A stretch of 64,000 nucleotides of DNA from Coffea arabica (lineage: Eukaryota > Streptophyta > Magnoliopsida > Gentianales > Rubiaceae). Shown here piece after piece: positions 47,901 through 61,017 of the stretch. A program made the translations under genes and the position numbers. Position 1 is the first letter of the stretch, and every line of letters begins with the position of its first letter. Below the pieces are notes generated by a model. The model ran no database searches, was not told the DNA's origin, and worked only from the letters and a program-made list of their open reading frames with translations. The stretch lies in the NCBI RefSeq assembly GCF_036785885.1, contig NC_092312.1:18432001-18496000 (forward strand), in the 5' to 3' direction.

Positions 47901-50900
47901 TCTATTCATTTAAAGCCTGATGTAAATCACAAAAACTTGCATGCACAAAAATGCTGTAGGAATTGATACTGATGTACTGAAGGAAATAGCATTCACTTAA
48001 GCAGCCTTGGTACCTTATCACGAATTCGCATGCTCATAGTAGGGATGTCTGAGATAAAGATCATGTGGTAATTTTTAGCTACAGAAATATAATCTGCGGC
48101 TCCAACCTGCAATAATTGCTAATGGGATCAAACAGGAAAAAGAAGGTAAAGGGGGACGTGCAACAAGGTCAAGCATCAAAAAATTAAATTAAAATGCAGT
48201 GCAGATGTCACTGAGTGGTTGGTTCATCTATCAGGGACAGGAATTGATAGCTTTAGTATACACTCACAAACAGTAAGAATCATCTGAGACTTGGAAGATA
48301 TTTTTTAGGAAGGAATACTCATATTTTTCCACCAAAGTACTTTTCTTTGTAGTAATATCCAATAATATGACAGTATGAACTCTTTGAATATTGATCTAGA
48401 CATGGACCTAGCTATTTTCATTTGTTTCATCAAGTTTCCTTCCTTTTGTTTGCAAAAGTACATTACAAGATGGAAGGAAGGATTTCAATTTAAAGATGTG
48501 CAAAAATATACGAGGCACAAATCTTAGAAAGAGTCAAAGCAAGTTTAACAGTCTTTAGTCGTAAAATCGACCAGATATTGCTTCTGTTTTCGAATGTTTT
48601 CAGATAATGAATGATACTAAATATGCATCAGCATACACACAATAGAAATTGTTCCAGCATGAACAGAGCGCCAAAAGAGAGAGAAAAAAGATAGACTAGC
48701 TTTGAATTAGTGATACTATAAAAAAACACTAAACCACAATCTAAATATTTCGAGCTTTTCTATTTACAGTACCATCATTTAAACAATCCTAAATCATTAT
48801 AGGCAGGTTTCAGCTTATAAATTATTTTGAAGAAAGAATGATTTAGATGGTATTAATTTAAATAGCACAACAATATAAAAGATACTTTTACCCAAAATGA
48901 AGCAATTTACCGGTCGACCGCATAGGTACTCAAATGTGAAACGTGCCAAACCGTTACAGCTTAGGCGAACCTCCAATGTTCTGATTGCGAAAAAAATGTA
49001 ATATCAAAAGCTGAGTGAGATATATCAGTAAAATGGACGCAGATAGATTGAAGAGTACCTCCCAAACATCACTCGAATTGCCTTTGAAGTGATTATTCCC
49101 CCAGATAGTCTTGTAAGCTTGTCCCACATAATCTCAAATTCCTCTGTTTTGATACTATTCAGTGGCCAAAAATAATGAACCTGAATAGACATAGGAAAAT
49201 GGAGATGCACTTAACCCCAAAAACAACATCTAAGTACAGGTTGGACTTATTCTATGACTAACAGATAACCAATATATTGGAGCAACGAAGACGATGAGAC
49301 TGAAGTAGAATATAGAAAATTCAATTAAGTTCAGAAAGAAACAAAAATATATATCTCAACCACACCAACTAAGACTCAAGTTCATCTTTTTGCCAGGAGA
49401 ATCTTTAGAAATGTTACGAGTGTGAATATTCCTACAGCTGAATGGACCAATTAAAGAATTTAGACAAAAAGAAACTGAATCTTATTGCAATGTAATACCA
49501 CATTCTTGTTTAGCAAACCATTCATTATTCAGAGCTATCTCCAGGATACACCTTCAAATGTGCTTAAATTTTCAAGCTTGTTCTTTTTATTGCTCTCTTT
49601 GTCAATCATTAAGGTTCTGTACAATACTCGTACATCTGCATGTATGGTAATTAAGGATGTGGCCATCACATCTTTCACAACTAAAAGTCATAAAAACAGA
49701 AACACATGGAAAAGATAATTGATTTGCCTTCATGCTCACCTGATCAATAGATCTTTTTGCTATAAGACGGCGATAGTCAATTTCACTTCCTATTAGACAG
49801 TTATCACATTGTTCATCCAATTTTGCTACAAGCTTTTGGAAGATTTCCTTTTGCATACCATCCTGAAAGGAAGGAGAGAAGTTGCAGGAACATTTTATAT
49901 GGGGTGCAATATATGTTCAAAGTCCCATGCATAGCATGTCACAGAGTCCTGGATAGAACACCAAAGGAAGCATAAAAACATAAATTTATTTAGTATAAAG
50001 ACACCTGATTCAGGTCTCTCGGTGCACGATTACTGGTGGCAACAAGAATTGTTCCATTGCTTAACAATCTACTTAGAATTCCAGATAATGCTACGATTGC
50101 AAAAACATCAACTGTCTGCAAGAGCAAGTAAGATATTAAATTTAAAGATTCCGTCTCCAAAATTTCAATCCGACTCAGAAATTTGCACGAAATAAAGAAT
50201 ATAACTTAATCATTCAAAGAAAAATTATGCCCCACTCATTTGCAGAAAATAATATAAGGTAAAACAAAACCCGCTTCATAATATAATTCCAATATCCAGT
50301 TCAAGTAGCAGTAAACTGATCTACAAAATGAATCACGTTAGATGTAGTAGTACAATAACATAACACTTAGTCATGTTGCAAATTAGATTTCTTTAACAGG
50401 GTCTGTTATTCATGTTTGTACTTAGGAATTCTACAAGGGTAGAACTCAAACATTTTATTACAGTAGATGACTAACTTGAATATTCTGTCTTCCCACTTAT
50501 AGTAACAAACATCAGTTGAACCTAATATTCTTGCTCAGATAACTAACAAAAAAAAGGATTTATAAAGAAGACAGTAACAGATATCTGTAGGTAAGGATGT
50601 AGATAATTCTTGAAGAACCACTAAAGTAAATCTATGAAACATTACATCATCAGACCTGTATTTCATCAAAGCACAGAAGGCTAGCTCCTGCATGATTTCC
50701 ATGGGCTTCAGTGAGAAACTTATCAGCTACAGCAGGAAGGATGTTTTTCATCTGCACCTCTTGCTTATATCTTTCTTCTGCAGCTAACCACTCTTTAATT
50801 TTTGTATCAAAGGGAAGATTAGTAATCCAACTAGAAATACTTGACTGCAAACTTTTATTCTTAACTTGATCCTTCCATATCTTATGCATGTGCTCATTTA

Positions 50901-53007
50901 TTAACAGCATAGCCTGTCGAGAAAAGACATTTTTAAAGAGCAATAAAAAAATAATTATGGAAACAAAAATGAAAATCCGCAAAAATTAAGGTTTGAAGCA
51001 AGTTAAGCCCAAACCAACTTATATTGTGTGTGTGTGTGTGTGTCTTTATTTGTGTTCTGCATGCTTCCTGTTGGTCAACATTCCTCAAGCCAGATGAGGA
51101 GTGAGTACTTTTGATTTGCCAAAGCATTAGTTGGTACAGAGTGGTCTTAATATAAAACCTACTCCTCCATCTGTTAATGTTGATATCTACACATGATGGG
51201 TTTGTAGAGAAACATTATAGGTAAAGCAAATGTGGTGTCACTGACTACTGTGGCACGTTAAATATTTCCCTATAGTTCTGTGATTCTATCCTCCTGTACC
51301 AACTTCATGATGTGCTAATTCTGAAAGTTTGATTCATTCTTCTTCTGCTTTTGCAGAAGTAGTTATCAACTTTTTAACTGCTGCCTTCTTGCACTACCTA
51401 CCCAGAAAGTCTTGTTTACGTCCATCAATCAGTTTTAAGCTTCTTACCAAGAAAAACAAGGATAGAGCAACGACTAGACCTACTACAGAACTTTCAATAT
51501 GGAATCCATGAGAGTTTGTTATACCTTTGATAGGAAGCATCAAGCAAAAAGAAGCTATAATTAGAATAAATGCAATATATGCTCCATTTTAATCTCATTT
51601 GCCTTAAACTCTACAAGTCTTTTGTTTGTGGTTTATCATCTTATGGAATGCCTAGGGTTCTCTCACCAAATGCCTTACAGTCAAAAGAAAGACATGCCAG
51701 AAGTCAAAGAAGATATAGCAGGGCTTACATATGCCCATCCAACATTGACAAGGAGAAACCAAGAAGAAACAAGATATGATGAACCAAATAAAAGCTAGCA
51801 AAGTGGAGACTGGCAAATGAACAGAAAGTAATAAGAACTTGTAACTTAATTTTTTCCAAGTAGAATTGCATAACAGCTGCTTAGGAAAATAATTCACATA
51901 ATAAAATTCAGAAGATGGCATAGTGAAATTACACCACACTCTGTACCAGTATGCAGTCACCTCATGAAAGTGAAATCTTCTTTGGTGTTTTACAACTCCT
52001 TCAGTCGCACCATAAAACATATCCATAAGCATTGTCTTACCTAAATGATGCAAAAATTTCTTCAAATTGGTATGTGAAAAAGTAAAACCACAACCAGAAT
52101 AATATTAATAGAGAGAGATGCTGTGTATTAACATGCTATTCATGTTAGATTGCATGTCTACTTTATAAAAGATAAGTGAAATCATTGAATCCTTTTAGTG
52201 CCTTAATGTAGTAACATACTAGAAATCTTAAGTGCAGAAATGTGCATTGGCAAGGAAGTGCAGATAATCAAGATGCAGGAACGAACCACTTCCAACGTTC
52301 CCATAAAGATACAATCCTCTGGGGGCTGGAGGAGCAGTGGGACGACGACCAACCAGTGAATCTAATTTCTTCTCTCGATTAAGATATGAGACCCATTTCC
52401 CTACTCCTGGCTCTACAATTTCATGTTTCTTCCTGAATGAAGACAAATATCACTAGCAGGGAAAAAATATATTTCTTTTGACTGATGAAGGGAGCAAAAT
52501 ACAGGAATTGGACCTCATGCTGAACTTTACAGAATTCGCAACTGGTTCAATGACAGGAAATCCTATTCAGATTTTTATGAACCAACGTATAATTCATTGA
52601 AATATCCAGTTTCAGTATTGCTACAAAATCAAGGGAAAATTGATAGCCTTACCGGGACATCCATCTTTGGAAAAGATTTCGCTGCTTGCTTATTGATGTC
52701 ATACCACCCCCCTCTTGTTTGGTCTCAGCTTCCTGCATCAAAAGCCTGCGCCGTTCGTTTTCCCTCTTCTGCTCCCATTTGGTAAGCTTTTCCTATGAAT
52801 ATGAGGAATAACATAAGGCCAGGAACAGCGTTTCAGTATTATTTAACCACTATAAACTGTTGTGGCCTACATGGTACTCCTCCATATCTTTCTCATATTG
52901 CTCCATTCTCCCAAGCAGATTTTCCAGTTTAAAAGCAACCTCTTCCTGGTAAGGATCATGCTGCAGCTTCCCTTACTTAACAAGACTCCTATACTGTGCA
53001 AGTGGCC
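44929..53007 (-). pseudogene. AFG1-like ATPase, unit 2, broken by a nonsense codon and 5' deletion
   Basis: Copy of the gene at 16673-25325. The exons from 52792-52653 (EKLTKWEQK...) through Walker A (split across 52432-52287 and 52040-51961), Walker B (50913-50656) and the terminal exon 45075-44929 are retained and open. Two lesions hit the 5' part. The exon at 53007-52871 has TAA at 52975-52973 where unit 1 has CAA, changing LVKQGK to LVK-stop. The preceding exon (25325-25202 in unit 1) is gone with a 508-bp deletion whose join lies at about 53077-53079. A shorter protein starting at a later Met (for example in GRMEQYEK) could still carry the ATPase core but would lack the original N-terminus and any transit peptide. 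I therefore call it a pseudogene, probably recent. Confidence 0.85.
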
Positions 53008-55548
53008 CTGCAGGAGATCCATTGAAAAGATAATTTGAGTTCACAGCTAAACAACTTGGAAAATAAATGCAAAGGCACATGTGAGTAGAGGAATTAAATA
53101 ATACTCTCCCTCCTCATGCGTGGAAGGTATATCATTGTAATAGGCCAAACATGTGGGACAAAAAATTAATAGGATATACAGATAAAGCCCTCAGTAGGTT
53201 GACGTAATTTTCCATTACAAAGTACAATATCCATTTATTAATGCATCATAGACCCTAACCCATGTAAAATGTAGTCCCCAGCAAAACAAGATACATTGTG
53301 TGATTGAGAGCTTGGACTCCCTAGAGAAGCACTAATCAACTAAAGCAGTCTTCACTCAATAATCAACCAAAGCTAAACGGTCTCCATTCAGAATATTAAA
53401 CTGTTTGTCAAGCATCAGAAAGAACAATATAAAAGCTTCATAGAAGCATTCTCCGAGATCACAGATTAACAAGTTAAGATTGGAGCATTTCTCTGTCCAG
53501 GGAATCAAGCATATAAAAGGAAATCTTCGCAGAATGGTTTAACTAGTAAGACCACATGGTAGATCTCTAGCTAGCCATCCTTTGAGCAGCCATATCCATG
53601 AGAGAAAAACCTCACATGACCTGCTTTTTGTCCAGTTTTCAGTTGCTCTTATTTCTCACTCACACAGTATGACATTGGCTTTTATTCGTGAATGGGATAT
53701 ATCTAACAAAGAGAGGGCAATAAAGTGAAAAGGAAGGAAGAATGATAGAGAAGAAAACTTGCAATTTTTCTCAATGAAGCCACGAGGTTAGGCTTTCTGT
53801 ATAATGGTTTAGTGCTCATGAAATTGCGACTCATTATATAATTTTCAGACTTTTTAAACTATAATCAAATTTTGACATGCGAAATATGAAGAGAACTGAG
53901 CAGTGGCTTAAGTTAGTGTGTCAATAAGTTTGGACATTTCTGTAGTGAAAAAGACAAATCAATAATTAGAATTATTTTCATGAAACATTTGCTTACATAA
54001 AATTTTTATTTTATTTTTACATAATAATTTTTTTCTTACATCTAGCTAATTTTTACTAAAAATTTAAAGGAAAAAATCAATTTATGCCTTTAATAATTTA
54101 TTTTTTCGTGCATTTAGCTAATTGTTACTAAAGTTTTAAAGAAAAAAGCAAATTACTTCCTTTTTTTTGGCAAAATACCAGCCAAAGCCCCAAAACCAGC
54201 TGAGACATTCAGCAAAAATTACAACCAACAATGACAATATAAATAGAAAATATTGCAACAATGACAATATAAAGTGTCATTGAATTCAAGCCCCGTAGAA
54301 TTGAAATTTAATTCTAATTATTTGGGAAAGTTAGAAGCCAAACAAAAGAATTAGAATTGAGGCTTCCAATTCCAATTCTATGCCTCAATTCTATAGGAAC
54401 CAAACCTCCCAAACAAAAGTGTCATTGCTTAAATTGTTTCAAAGCCTGCCCCATTCATTTCACCCCCAAAAAAAATAATAATAACAAAACGGAACGTAGA
54501 GAATAACTTCACTGTGGTTCAATTCCTGGACGTAATTAGGTGAGGCAACTTATACAATGCACAAAAAGTAGTTGAGTTGATTTTTTCCATTCAATTTGAG
54601 CGGATGAGGGGTGAAAGTGGAATTTAACAAGCTCCATTCCTAGAGTCCGAGCTACATCGCACTTGCCTGGCACGGATTAAGGAAATAATTGGAAAAATTG
54701 TTTACTAAGAGTCCTATATACTAAATACATGTAAATCATACTCGATTACCGCCCACGGATTAAGGAAATAATTGGAAAAGTAGTTTCCTTTTTATTGATC
54801 TATTTAACGAAGTTGAATTGAGAACATTTTGGAGACACTTTAGTTGTCACCAAGCTGAGGAAATAAATTTTTCTAATTTTAACCTAGGCAAGAAAATACT
54901 TAGCCAAAAAAAGAAGAAGAAATAATTAGATTTTTGGAAGTATATATGTTTCTATATGTTGATGCATGAATTCATCCAAACAATATGTATATCGCTTTGC
55001 TAAAAGATAATAAACCATTAACTACTTAAACTAACTACACATGCCATTAAATAACAATTTGATCGTTTGTTTTTTTTTGTAATTTTGATGAAATGATTAG
55101 ATCGATAGTTCTCAACAATGCCATTTTCTTGGTCAGTGTGAGAGAGTAAATTATGTTTTGCCAGGAAAAGAAGAAAATAGCTGTTAATTCTAGACAAATT
55201 GTCCATTTCTAAGTTTAATCCATCAATCAATGAGGAGTTAACACTAATTTATATTTTGTCGAAAAAAAAGAGAGAAAAAGATAGAGATGTTACTCTACAT
55301 AAATCATCCATTTCTAAGTTTAATCCATCAATCAAGGGGAAATTAGGAGGGTGAAACAATGGAAACTGGAGAAAATATATCGACCGAATCACAATAAAAT
55401 CTTTGACGTTTTTAGGAAACAAAATTACGGGTAAATATTAAGGAATGTGGAACCTTATATAATAATAGGATGGGATGCCAAAGCAATGTAGCTAGCCCTT
55501 AATTCATCAAAATCCCACCAAAAGACAAAAAAAAAAAAAAAGGCGAAA
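53008..55548. other. Spacer between broken AFG1-like and MADS-A of unit 3
   Basis: Counterpart of 24753-27801 with the 508-bp deletion at about 53078, many single-base differences from the unit 1 version, the MITE at 54271-54427, the 28-bp direct repeat near 55202-55335 and the MADS-A TATA box at 55456-55464. No complete gene is seen. Confidence 0.5.
54271..54427. mobile_element. MITE-like element before MADS-A of unit 3
   Basis: Same element as 26524-26680, with AAAGTGTCATTG at 54271-54282 and 54416-54427. It differs by a few bases (for example CCTCCC where unit 1 has CCACCC near the right end). Confidence 0.5.
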
Positions 55549-56271
55549 ATGAACAACATAATGATGAAGAAGAAGACGACCCAAGGTCGAAAAAAAATCG
55601 AGATCAAGAAGATAGACAACTTGAGCAACAGGCAAGTAACCTTCTCCAAGCGAAGAGTCGGTCTCTTCAAGAAAGCAAGTGAACTTTGCGTCTTGACCGG
55701 GGCAGAAGTTGCCATCATCGTTCATTCTTTGGGCAAGCGCGTCTTTGCTTTTGGTCACCCCAACATTGACGCTGTTATTAACCGCTATACCACGGGATCG
55801 GCATCATCATCATCATCATCATCCTCCTCGTCATCCGTTGCTGATCCGAAAACCCCATTGGGTGCTCATGAGATTCAACAACACAACCGACACTATGCTA
55901 AAGTGTCCAAAGAATTAGAGGTCGAGAGAAAAAGAAAGGAATTGATTGAAGGTTCGAAGTTAGAGAACGGTGGGAGTTTTTGGTGGGATGACCCAATTGA
56001 GCATATGGGTTTGGAGGACCTTCAACAGTATAAAGCTTCATTGGAAGAGTTGAAGAAAAAGCTGTTGATGAGAGCCGATGACTTGATATTGTTGAAAAAT
56101 TCTTCTTCTTCTTCAACTAATTTGGGCTTAAATAATAGCGGTGATATCAATCCCGGCGTGACTGCAGTTGGTTGTGATGATATGTTCTTCAATCAGACGA
56201 CGACTGAATACTGCAACAACTCCATCGTTCCTTATGGTTCTGATGACTTCGGAAATTCTCTGCAGGTTTGA
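55549..56271 (+). CDS. MADS-A, type I M-alpha MADS-box factor (AGL62-like), unit 3
   Basis: Full-length third copy, 240 residues, with MADS domain 13-72, serine run 86-96, WW at 145-146 and an intact tail. It differs from the unit 2 copy by Met4Ile, Ile102Thr, Glu157Asp and Leu213Phe. All lie outside the MADS domain, which is unchanged. With copy 1 it shares Asp157 but not Met180. The 3' flank carries further substitutions. This is the most diverged MADS-A here, and its open frame with changes confined outside the DNA-binding domain suggests it is still functional. Confidence 0.93.
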   Translation: MNNIMMKKKTTQGRKKIEIKKIDNLSNRQVTFSKRRVGLFKKASELCVLTGAEVAIIVHSLGKRVFAFGHPNIDAVINRYTTGSASSSSSSSSSSSVADPKTPLGAHEIQQHNRHYAKVSKELEVERKRKELIEGSKLENGGSFWWDDPIEHMGLEDLQQYKASLEELKKKLLMRADDLILLKNSSSSSTNLGLNNSGDINPGVTAVGCDDMFFNQTTTEYCNNSIVPYGSDDFGNSLQV

Positions 56272-56939
56272 AGATCTGTGGTTGGCAAAGTCAGGATAAG
56301 TTTAATATATGCATGGCTTTCAGCAGTTTTTTTTTACTGTTTAGTTTATTGATGGTTTTTCACAGTGTTGTTAGCGTTCGTTCCTTATGAATTACTATAA
56401 ATTAGGCTCTTGCAGTGTTTTATTTTATTGTGTTGACTGATGTCTCTTTTTTTGTTTTTGTCTTTCAGTGATTTTTAAGTAGGGAGTATTCTTTATCTCC
56501 CCCTCTATGCGTGCATATATTTATATATATATGTGTGTGCGATCCAATCTTAAATAATTGATATTAGTGTTAAAAAGCACACTCACTGTGTGTGCAATTT
56601 AGAAATCATTATTATTTTTTATGAATTTGTAAATTTTATTGTTTCATTAATAAATTTTATAAGAACTTTTCATTAGCAAACTTCAATTTATAATTAATTT
56701 TTTCTTCAATTAAAAATAGATAATTTGGTAATTGCAATATTTAGAGTGATTATGTTGGTAAATGTGATCACGTGACTTAGGGTAAAAAATTAATTTTCTA
56801 AGAATAAAATTGAAAGTTCGAAAAAAAATTGTAGAAAATATTTACACGGGCTGTCAATGCCCTCTTCTTATATATTGTATAAGATTGAGGGCCTGGACTA
56901 AATGACACCAAACAGACAAAGTGAGATGTGTAAAAATAA
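56272..56939. other. 3' flank of MADS-A, unit 3
   Basis: Counterpart of 263-930 with several substitutions and small indels relative to unit 2. The first few hundred bases match unit 1 better than unit 2 at some sites (longer TA run, CAATCTTA, GTTAAAAAGC). No exon is seen. Confidence 0.55.
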
Positions 56940-57736
56940 TTAATCCAAGTTTCCTTTCCTTTTTCTTTTAAATCCAATAGTATATTGCATGAAATTAAAA
57001 GCTTTAAGCAGTAAACTTACAGGATCAATCAAGCCCAAATCATGGGCTACATACAACCTCGGCCTATCTAATGTTTTATTTACTGATGCAGGCTGACCCA
57101 CTGCAAACAAGGTGAGATCACCTGATCCCGCAGATAAGTGTTTGAGTAACTTGTCTTTCTTTGTGTGGTCCAAGCATGATACCAGTGGGGAAATCCCTTC
57201 AATTGCCCCTAAAAGATATACATCAAGCACTAAGAACAATATAATCTGCAAAATGCGATGAAATGTGCAAACAATCACAAACATCACTCTCACCATCTTC
57301 TAACACCTTTAAGAAAGGCAAACCCTTTGCTCCAGATTTAATAGCTTCATTGTAAATATCACCTTTCTTCAAAGCAGTATTTGAGTATGTCTTTCCTCCT
57401 GAAGGGACACACAAGGCTTTAACAATTCCCCCACTCTTCAAGGTATCTGCAAATGCCTTGAAGGAGGAATTTGAAAATATCTCAGATACCTGCAAGCCAA
57501 GACCATTAGGTAATCACTCCAAAAAACAAAAAATAGATTTAAGATTTCATAATATAGTATCATCTATGGTACCAAAAGAATGACAACCTGTCTCCCCCCC
57601 CCCCCCCCCCCTCCCAAAAAAAAAAAAGAAAAAGGGAAAAGAAACTATTTTTCTTGGGACAAACTGAAGAAGGGGCTATAGACTGCATTGGCAGCTCTCA
57701 GTTGAGAAAATTGAAAGAGATAAAGAATAAAAACAA
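56940..57736 (-). pseudogene. AspRS remnant, exons 9-10 only, unit 3
   Basis: Only the last two traced exons of the truncated AspRS gene remain, at 57489-57294 and 57208-57021, with about 250 bp of intron 8. Homology to unit 2 stops at 57736, 28 bp short of where exon 8 would end. Exons 1-8, the promoter, motifs 1 and 2 and the anticodon-binding domain are all gone. The remaining codons carry changes not seen in units 1 and 2 (Asp to Asn in IFSNSS, Ile to Thr in DLTLF, Leu to Pro in DRPRL), as expected without constraint. It cannot encode a synthetase. Confidence 0.88.
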
Positions 57737-58463
57737 GTTTACATAATATAGTTAAGATAGTTTACATAATGATTCTTTTTGAGAAATAAATATCTTGGGA
57801 GAATAATTAATCTAGGATTATTTCCTTTTTCTTTGTTATAAGTTTTATTGTTTTTGCTGCTGGTACTCTCCTAATAAAGTACAAAGCAAGTGAATTTGAA
57901 ACTTTATGGTCCTGTAATTTTAGGTTTAGGTCGTATTATGCGAGAATTAAATCAAACTCAGAGCCTCAGATGCTAACTGAAGTGATAGGAGGACCAAATG
58001 ATATCTAGAATAAACAAAAATGATTGTTGCTTTGCTTAGCCGTGCTTAGGCTTAGTTTGCTGCTGCCCAATTTCAGTCATTTGTTTTACAAAACATTGCA
58101 CAAATAAGGTCTTCAGAATTGCTGGAATTTCATATTTAAATTGCTCAAAAGAGTCCGAGAATTCTTACGTTTCCAATAAAAAAATTTCCACCTTCATGAA
58201 CATGCATTTAATATATTAACATGAGGAAATCAGAATTCTGTTCTTAGCATCTCCAAGCAGTAGTGCAGCAAGTTAACTCTTTGGTGTCGTGCTTAACTGT
58301 TTAAGCTGTTGTATAAAACTGGACTGTTCTTTCTTTATTTATATATTCCTATGCTCGAGGAAGTGTACATTCTGTTTGATTACATTTCTTTTGTCATGTA
58401 TAAGCATCATGTTAAAGTTTTGGCTGTATTTGTGATGGATTATTGCGAATCATTTTGCCATAG

Positions 58464-61017
58464 GTTCCTTGACATTCTGCATGAGGCTCCTTTATTTGGT
58501 CACCGGAAGCCTACTAGCATTTTGGGGAGTATATTCTACTGTATTTTGCTGGCAAGTGGTAGCTATTATCTGCTTCGGAGTCAACTAAGTTAATTACTAC
58601 ATTTTCAGTTTGTACCAAGAACTGCTGATTTTCTTGAATTTTAGGCAGGTTATGCTATTATTGCTGCTGGAGCTACATGGTTTTTTCACCCTCAACCGGA
58701 ACTGATTTCACCTTTGCTCTGTAGTTCTGATGTCATTCTTTTGGTAATCACAGGTACATGCTTGGTCTTCTTTACCCTTTTTTGATGTATTCTTCGATGT
58801 GATGACTTAACTGCCCTGGAAGTTGGCGGTGATTTTAACTTTGCTTTTTGCAGGCTTCATCTTTCAAGTTTCATTTGATTTAGATGTCATATAATTCATC
58901 TCAGTTTTTTTGAGTTTTCTTTTCAAATACTTCCTGATCTGTAGTTTATCATTGTTACTGTGTTTTCCAGGTTTATTTCAGCAATACCTTGTCTATCAAG
59001 TGCAGAAAATACGGTTACAGGTTCTCTCTCTCTCTCATACACACACTCACACACACGCACAGACACACATACACACACAGAAGCACATACATAAACATGA
59101 GTTCATATGCATTTGGGGTATGTATGTGTATAATCCTTTCTATTTATCAATTGATTTCAAGTCCATCTTGGTACTAATTTGTTTTCTTTTGTGTATGTAT
59201 GTTTCTTTTCTTCCAACTTTGGGAAGATGTAAATAATTCTTTGAACTAAAGGTAGAACTTCAGAAGGAAACCTTAACCATCATTGTCAACTGCATAAATA
59301 ATTTGGAAGCCAAAGTTTTGATTGAATTTTGGGATTTGTGAAGTCTAAGCTAAGAGAGGAGCTAATAAATTGACTAAAGAATTAGGTATAAGACAACACA
59401 CAAGGCGAGATGTGAGGAGATTGGTGGAATCATGGGGACATTAGGACATTCTGAGTGCACATGTGTTCGTAATAGTTATGTTCTTGAACTAATTTATGTG
59501 TGCTGTTATTTTACTTAGCAAGTTTATGAGTATTTTTCTTGATCTCTTGGTTGCTGTTATTTTATCCCAGCTTAAAATTTGTAGCTTTTGAAGCTTAGAT
59601 TCAAGGCATGCATGTGTTTTGTAGGGTTACTACGTTTTCAGCCAAAAGTTGAAGCACATTATTCGCCTACCTTTTGCTGTTATAGCATGTGGTACGTTTG
59701 TATCTGCATTTTCATGCCCTATGATGTTGTAACCTGAAGAATTTCTAAATATGAAGAAATCATAGTAAATATTTACTCCATTTTGACATCAAATTAGTTT
59801 GTCCCATTCTATATAGTCTAGTGTTTATCTCGCATTTGGACGCAGTTCTTTGCTTTTTGTTTGAAGACATTTTCAGAATTCAATCTTCACCTAGCATTTT
59901 TTAGTCCTTAAGTAGGTCATCTTTGCCTTTTGACCAGTCTTCCATCCAAATATTACTGGAAATCTTACTAAATTACTACTTTTTCTTTTTCATTTTAAAT
60001 TATTATTCTTTTTCTTTAAGTTCCTTGTTTACTGCATGATGATCAACCTTCTTTTATTGAATGTTCCTCCATTTATCTCTTGTAATACCTTGCTCGTATT
60101 CTTCACAGAAATACTGAAATGTAGTCAGCACCTTTTTGGCTTTCAATGAGATATCTCTATGATATATGCACTGCAGGAACTGCAGCTATGCTGCTTATCC
60201 ATGTCTGGGAAATTTATATACGCTTTCTGTCCATATCAACAATACTTAGGTATGCTATTAGTTCTTTGAATACATACTCAAGTTCACTAGGTTCATCTGG
60301 ACTAATGTAAACTCTCTTTTTTCAATCTGTCTGGAAGAAACAAACATGCATATGTTAAGCACTTTTTTTTATGTGAAAAGTTACTTTTGCCAAATGCAAG
60401 AAGCATATGTAGCATCTAGGAATCCATGATTGCTGCCAAGGGAAACTGTTCATTTCTGACTATTTAATCACTTAGCATTAAATGTGCAGGATTATTATGC
60501 TAGCTGAGATAATTTGTGCTGCGTTCTTCATGAGTGTCTATATTGGTGAGTTTTGACTGGCTAATTGTTATATGTAGTCATTAAAAATTCCACATTTTTT
60601 TGGCAATTAAATCGAGATGCTTTTGTTAGGATCTTGTTGATGACTGCACTGACATGCATTCTATCATATAATAGCAACTTCATCTTGCTTAAAACTTTAT
60701 TACTTTTGCCTATCAAGCACTACACTAACTAGTCCAGTATATAAGGTTCAACTATAGCTGATTTGCTATCAGTTATAATTTTTCTTTCTGCAGGCTTCCA
60801 ATTTTTAGTCATATGTAAGCATTGTAATGTTTTGGACTATGAATGCTGCAATGGCCAGCACAAGTAGCTCCACAATGGTTCTTGTGCCATCAGTGTTTAA
60901 TAAACATTTCTGTGCTGCAGGTTATGTACACCAGTACAGTGCATTGGATTCTCAACCTGATGTTTTGAAATCATTATATTCTCCACTTCAACCATCCAGC
61001 TCTCTGGAAGAGTTAAG
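58464..61017 (+). pseudogene. Fragment of a four-helix membrane-protein gene (possibly TMEM192-like), seven exons
   Basis: Exons 58464-58551, 58645-58753, 58971-59020, 59625-59691, 60177-60249, 60491-60546 and 60921-61017 join in frame to about 180 residues. Four hydrophobic helices are visible: SILGSIFYCILL, VILLVITGLFQQYLVY, LPFAVIACGTAAMLLI and IIMLAEIICAAFFMSVYIG. They are followed by YSALDSQPDVLKSLYSPLQP. The four-helix layout is reminiscent of the TMEM192 family, but this comes from memory and is weak. The first exon needs two bases from an upstream exon, and the last ends in an open phase before a good donor, so both ends of the gene are missing. The exons show no stops or frameshifts, so the fragment was moved recently or the rest lies in unsplit flanks I did not recognise. 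The first intron uses either a GC donor at 58552 or a weak GT donor at 58556. Confidence 0.6.
59038..59080. repeat. (CA)n-rich microsatellite in an intron of the membrane-protein fragment
   Basis: Interrupted CACACA tract after a CT run. Its translation gives low-complexity His/Thr strings in all frames, so the open frames over it are not genes. Confidence 0.75.

Larger units (their letters stand above)
28263..56009 (+). repeat. Tandem array unit 2
   Basis: Same gene order and orientation as unit 1. It is shorter by about 515 bp, nearly all of it the 508-bp deletion in the AFG1-like gene. Confidence 0.95.

Noticed and set aside
58910-59236. Open frame over the (CA)n repeat
   Set aside because: Microsatellite translation plus intron sequence around the small exon 58971-59020.
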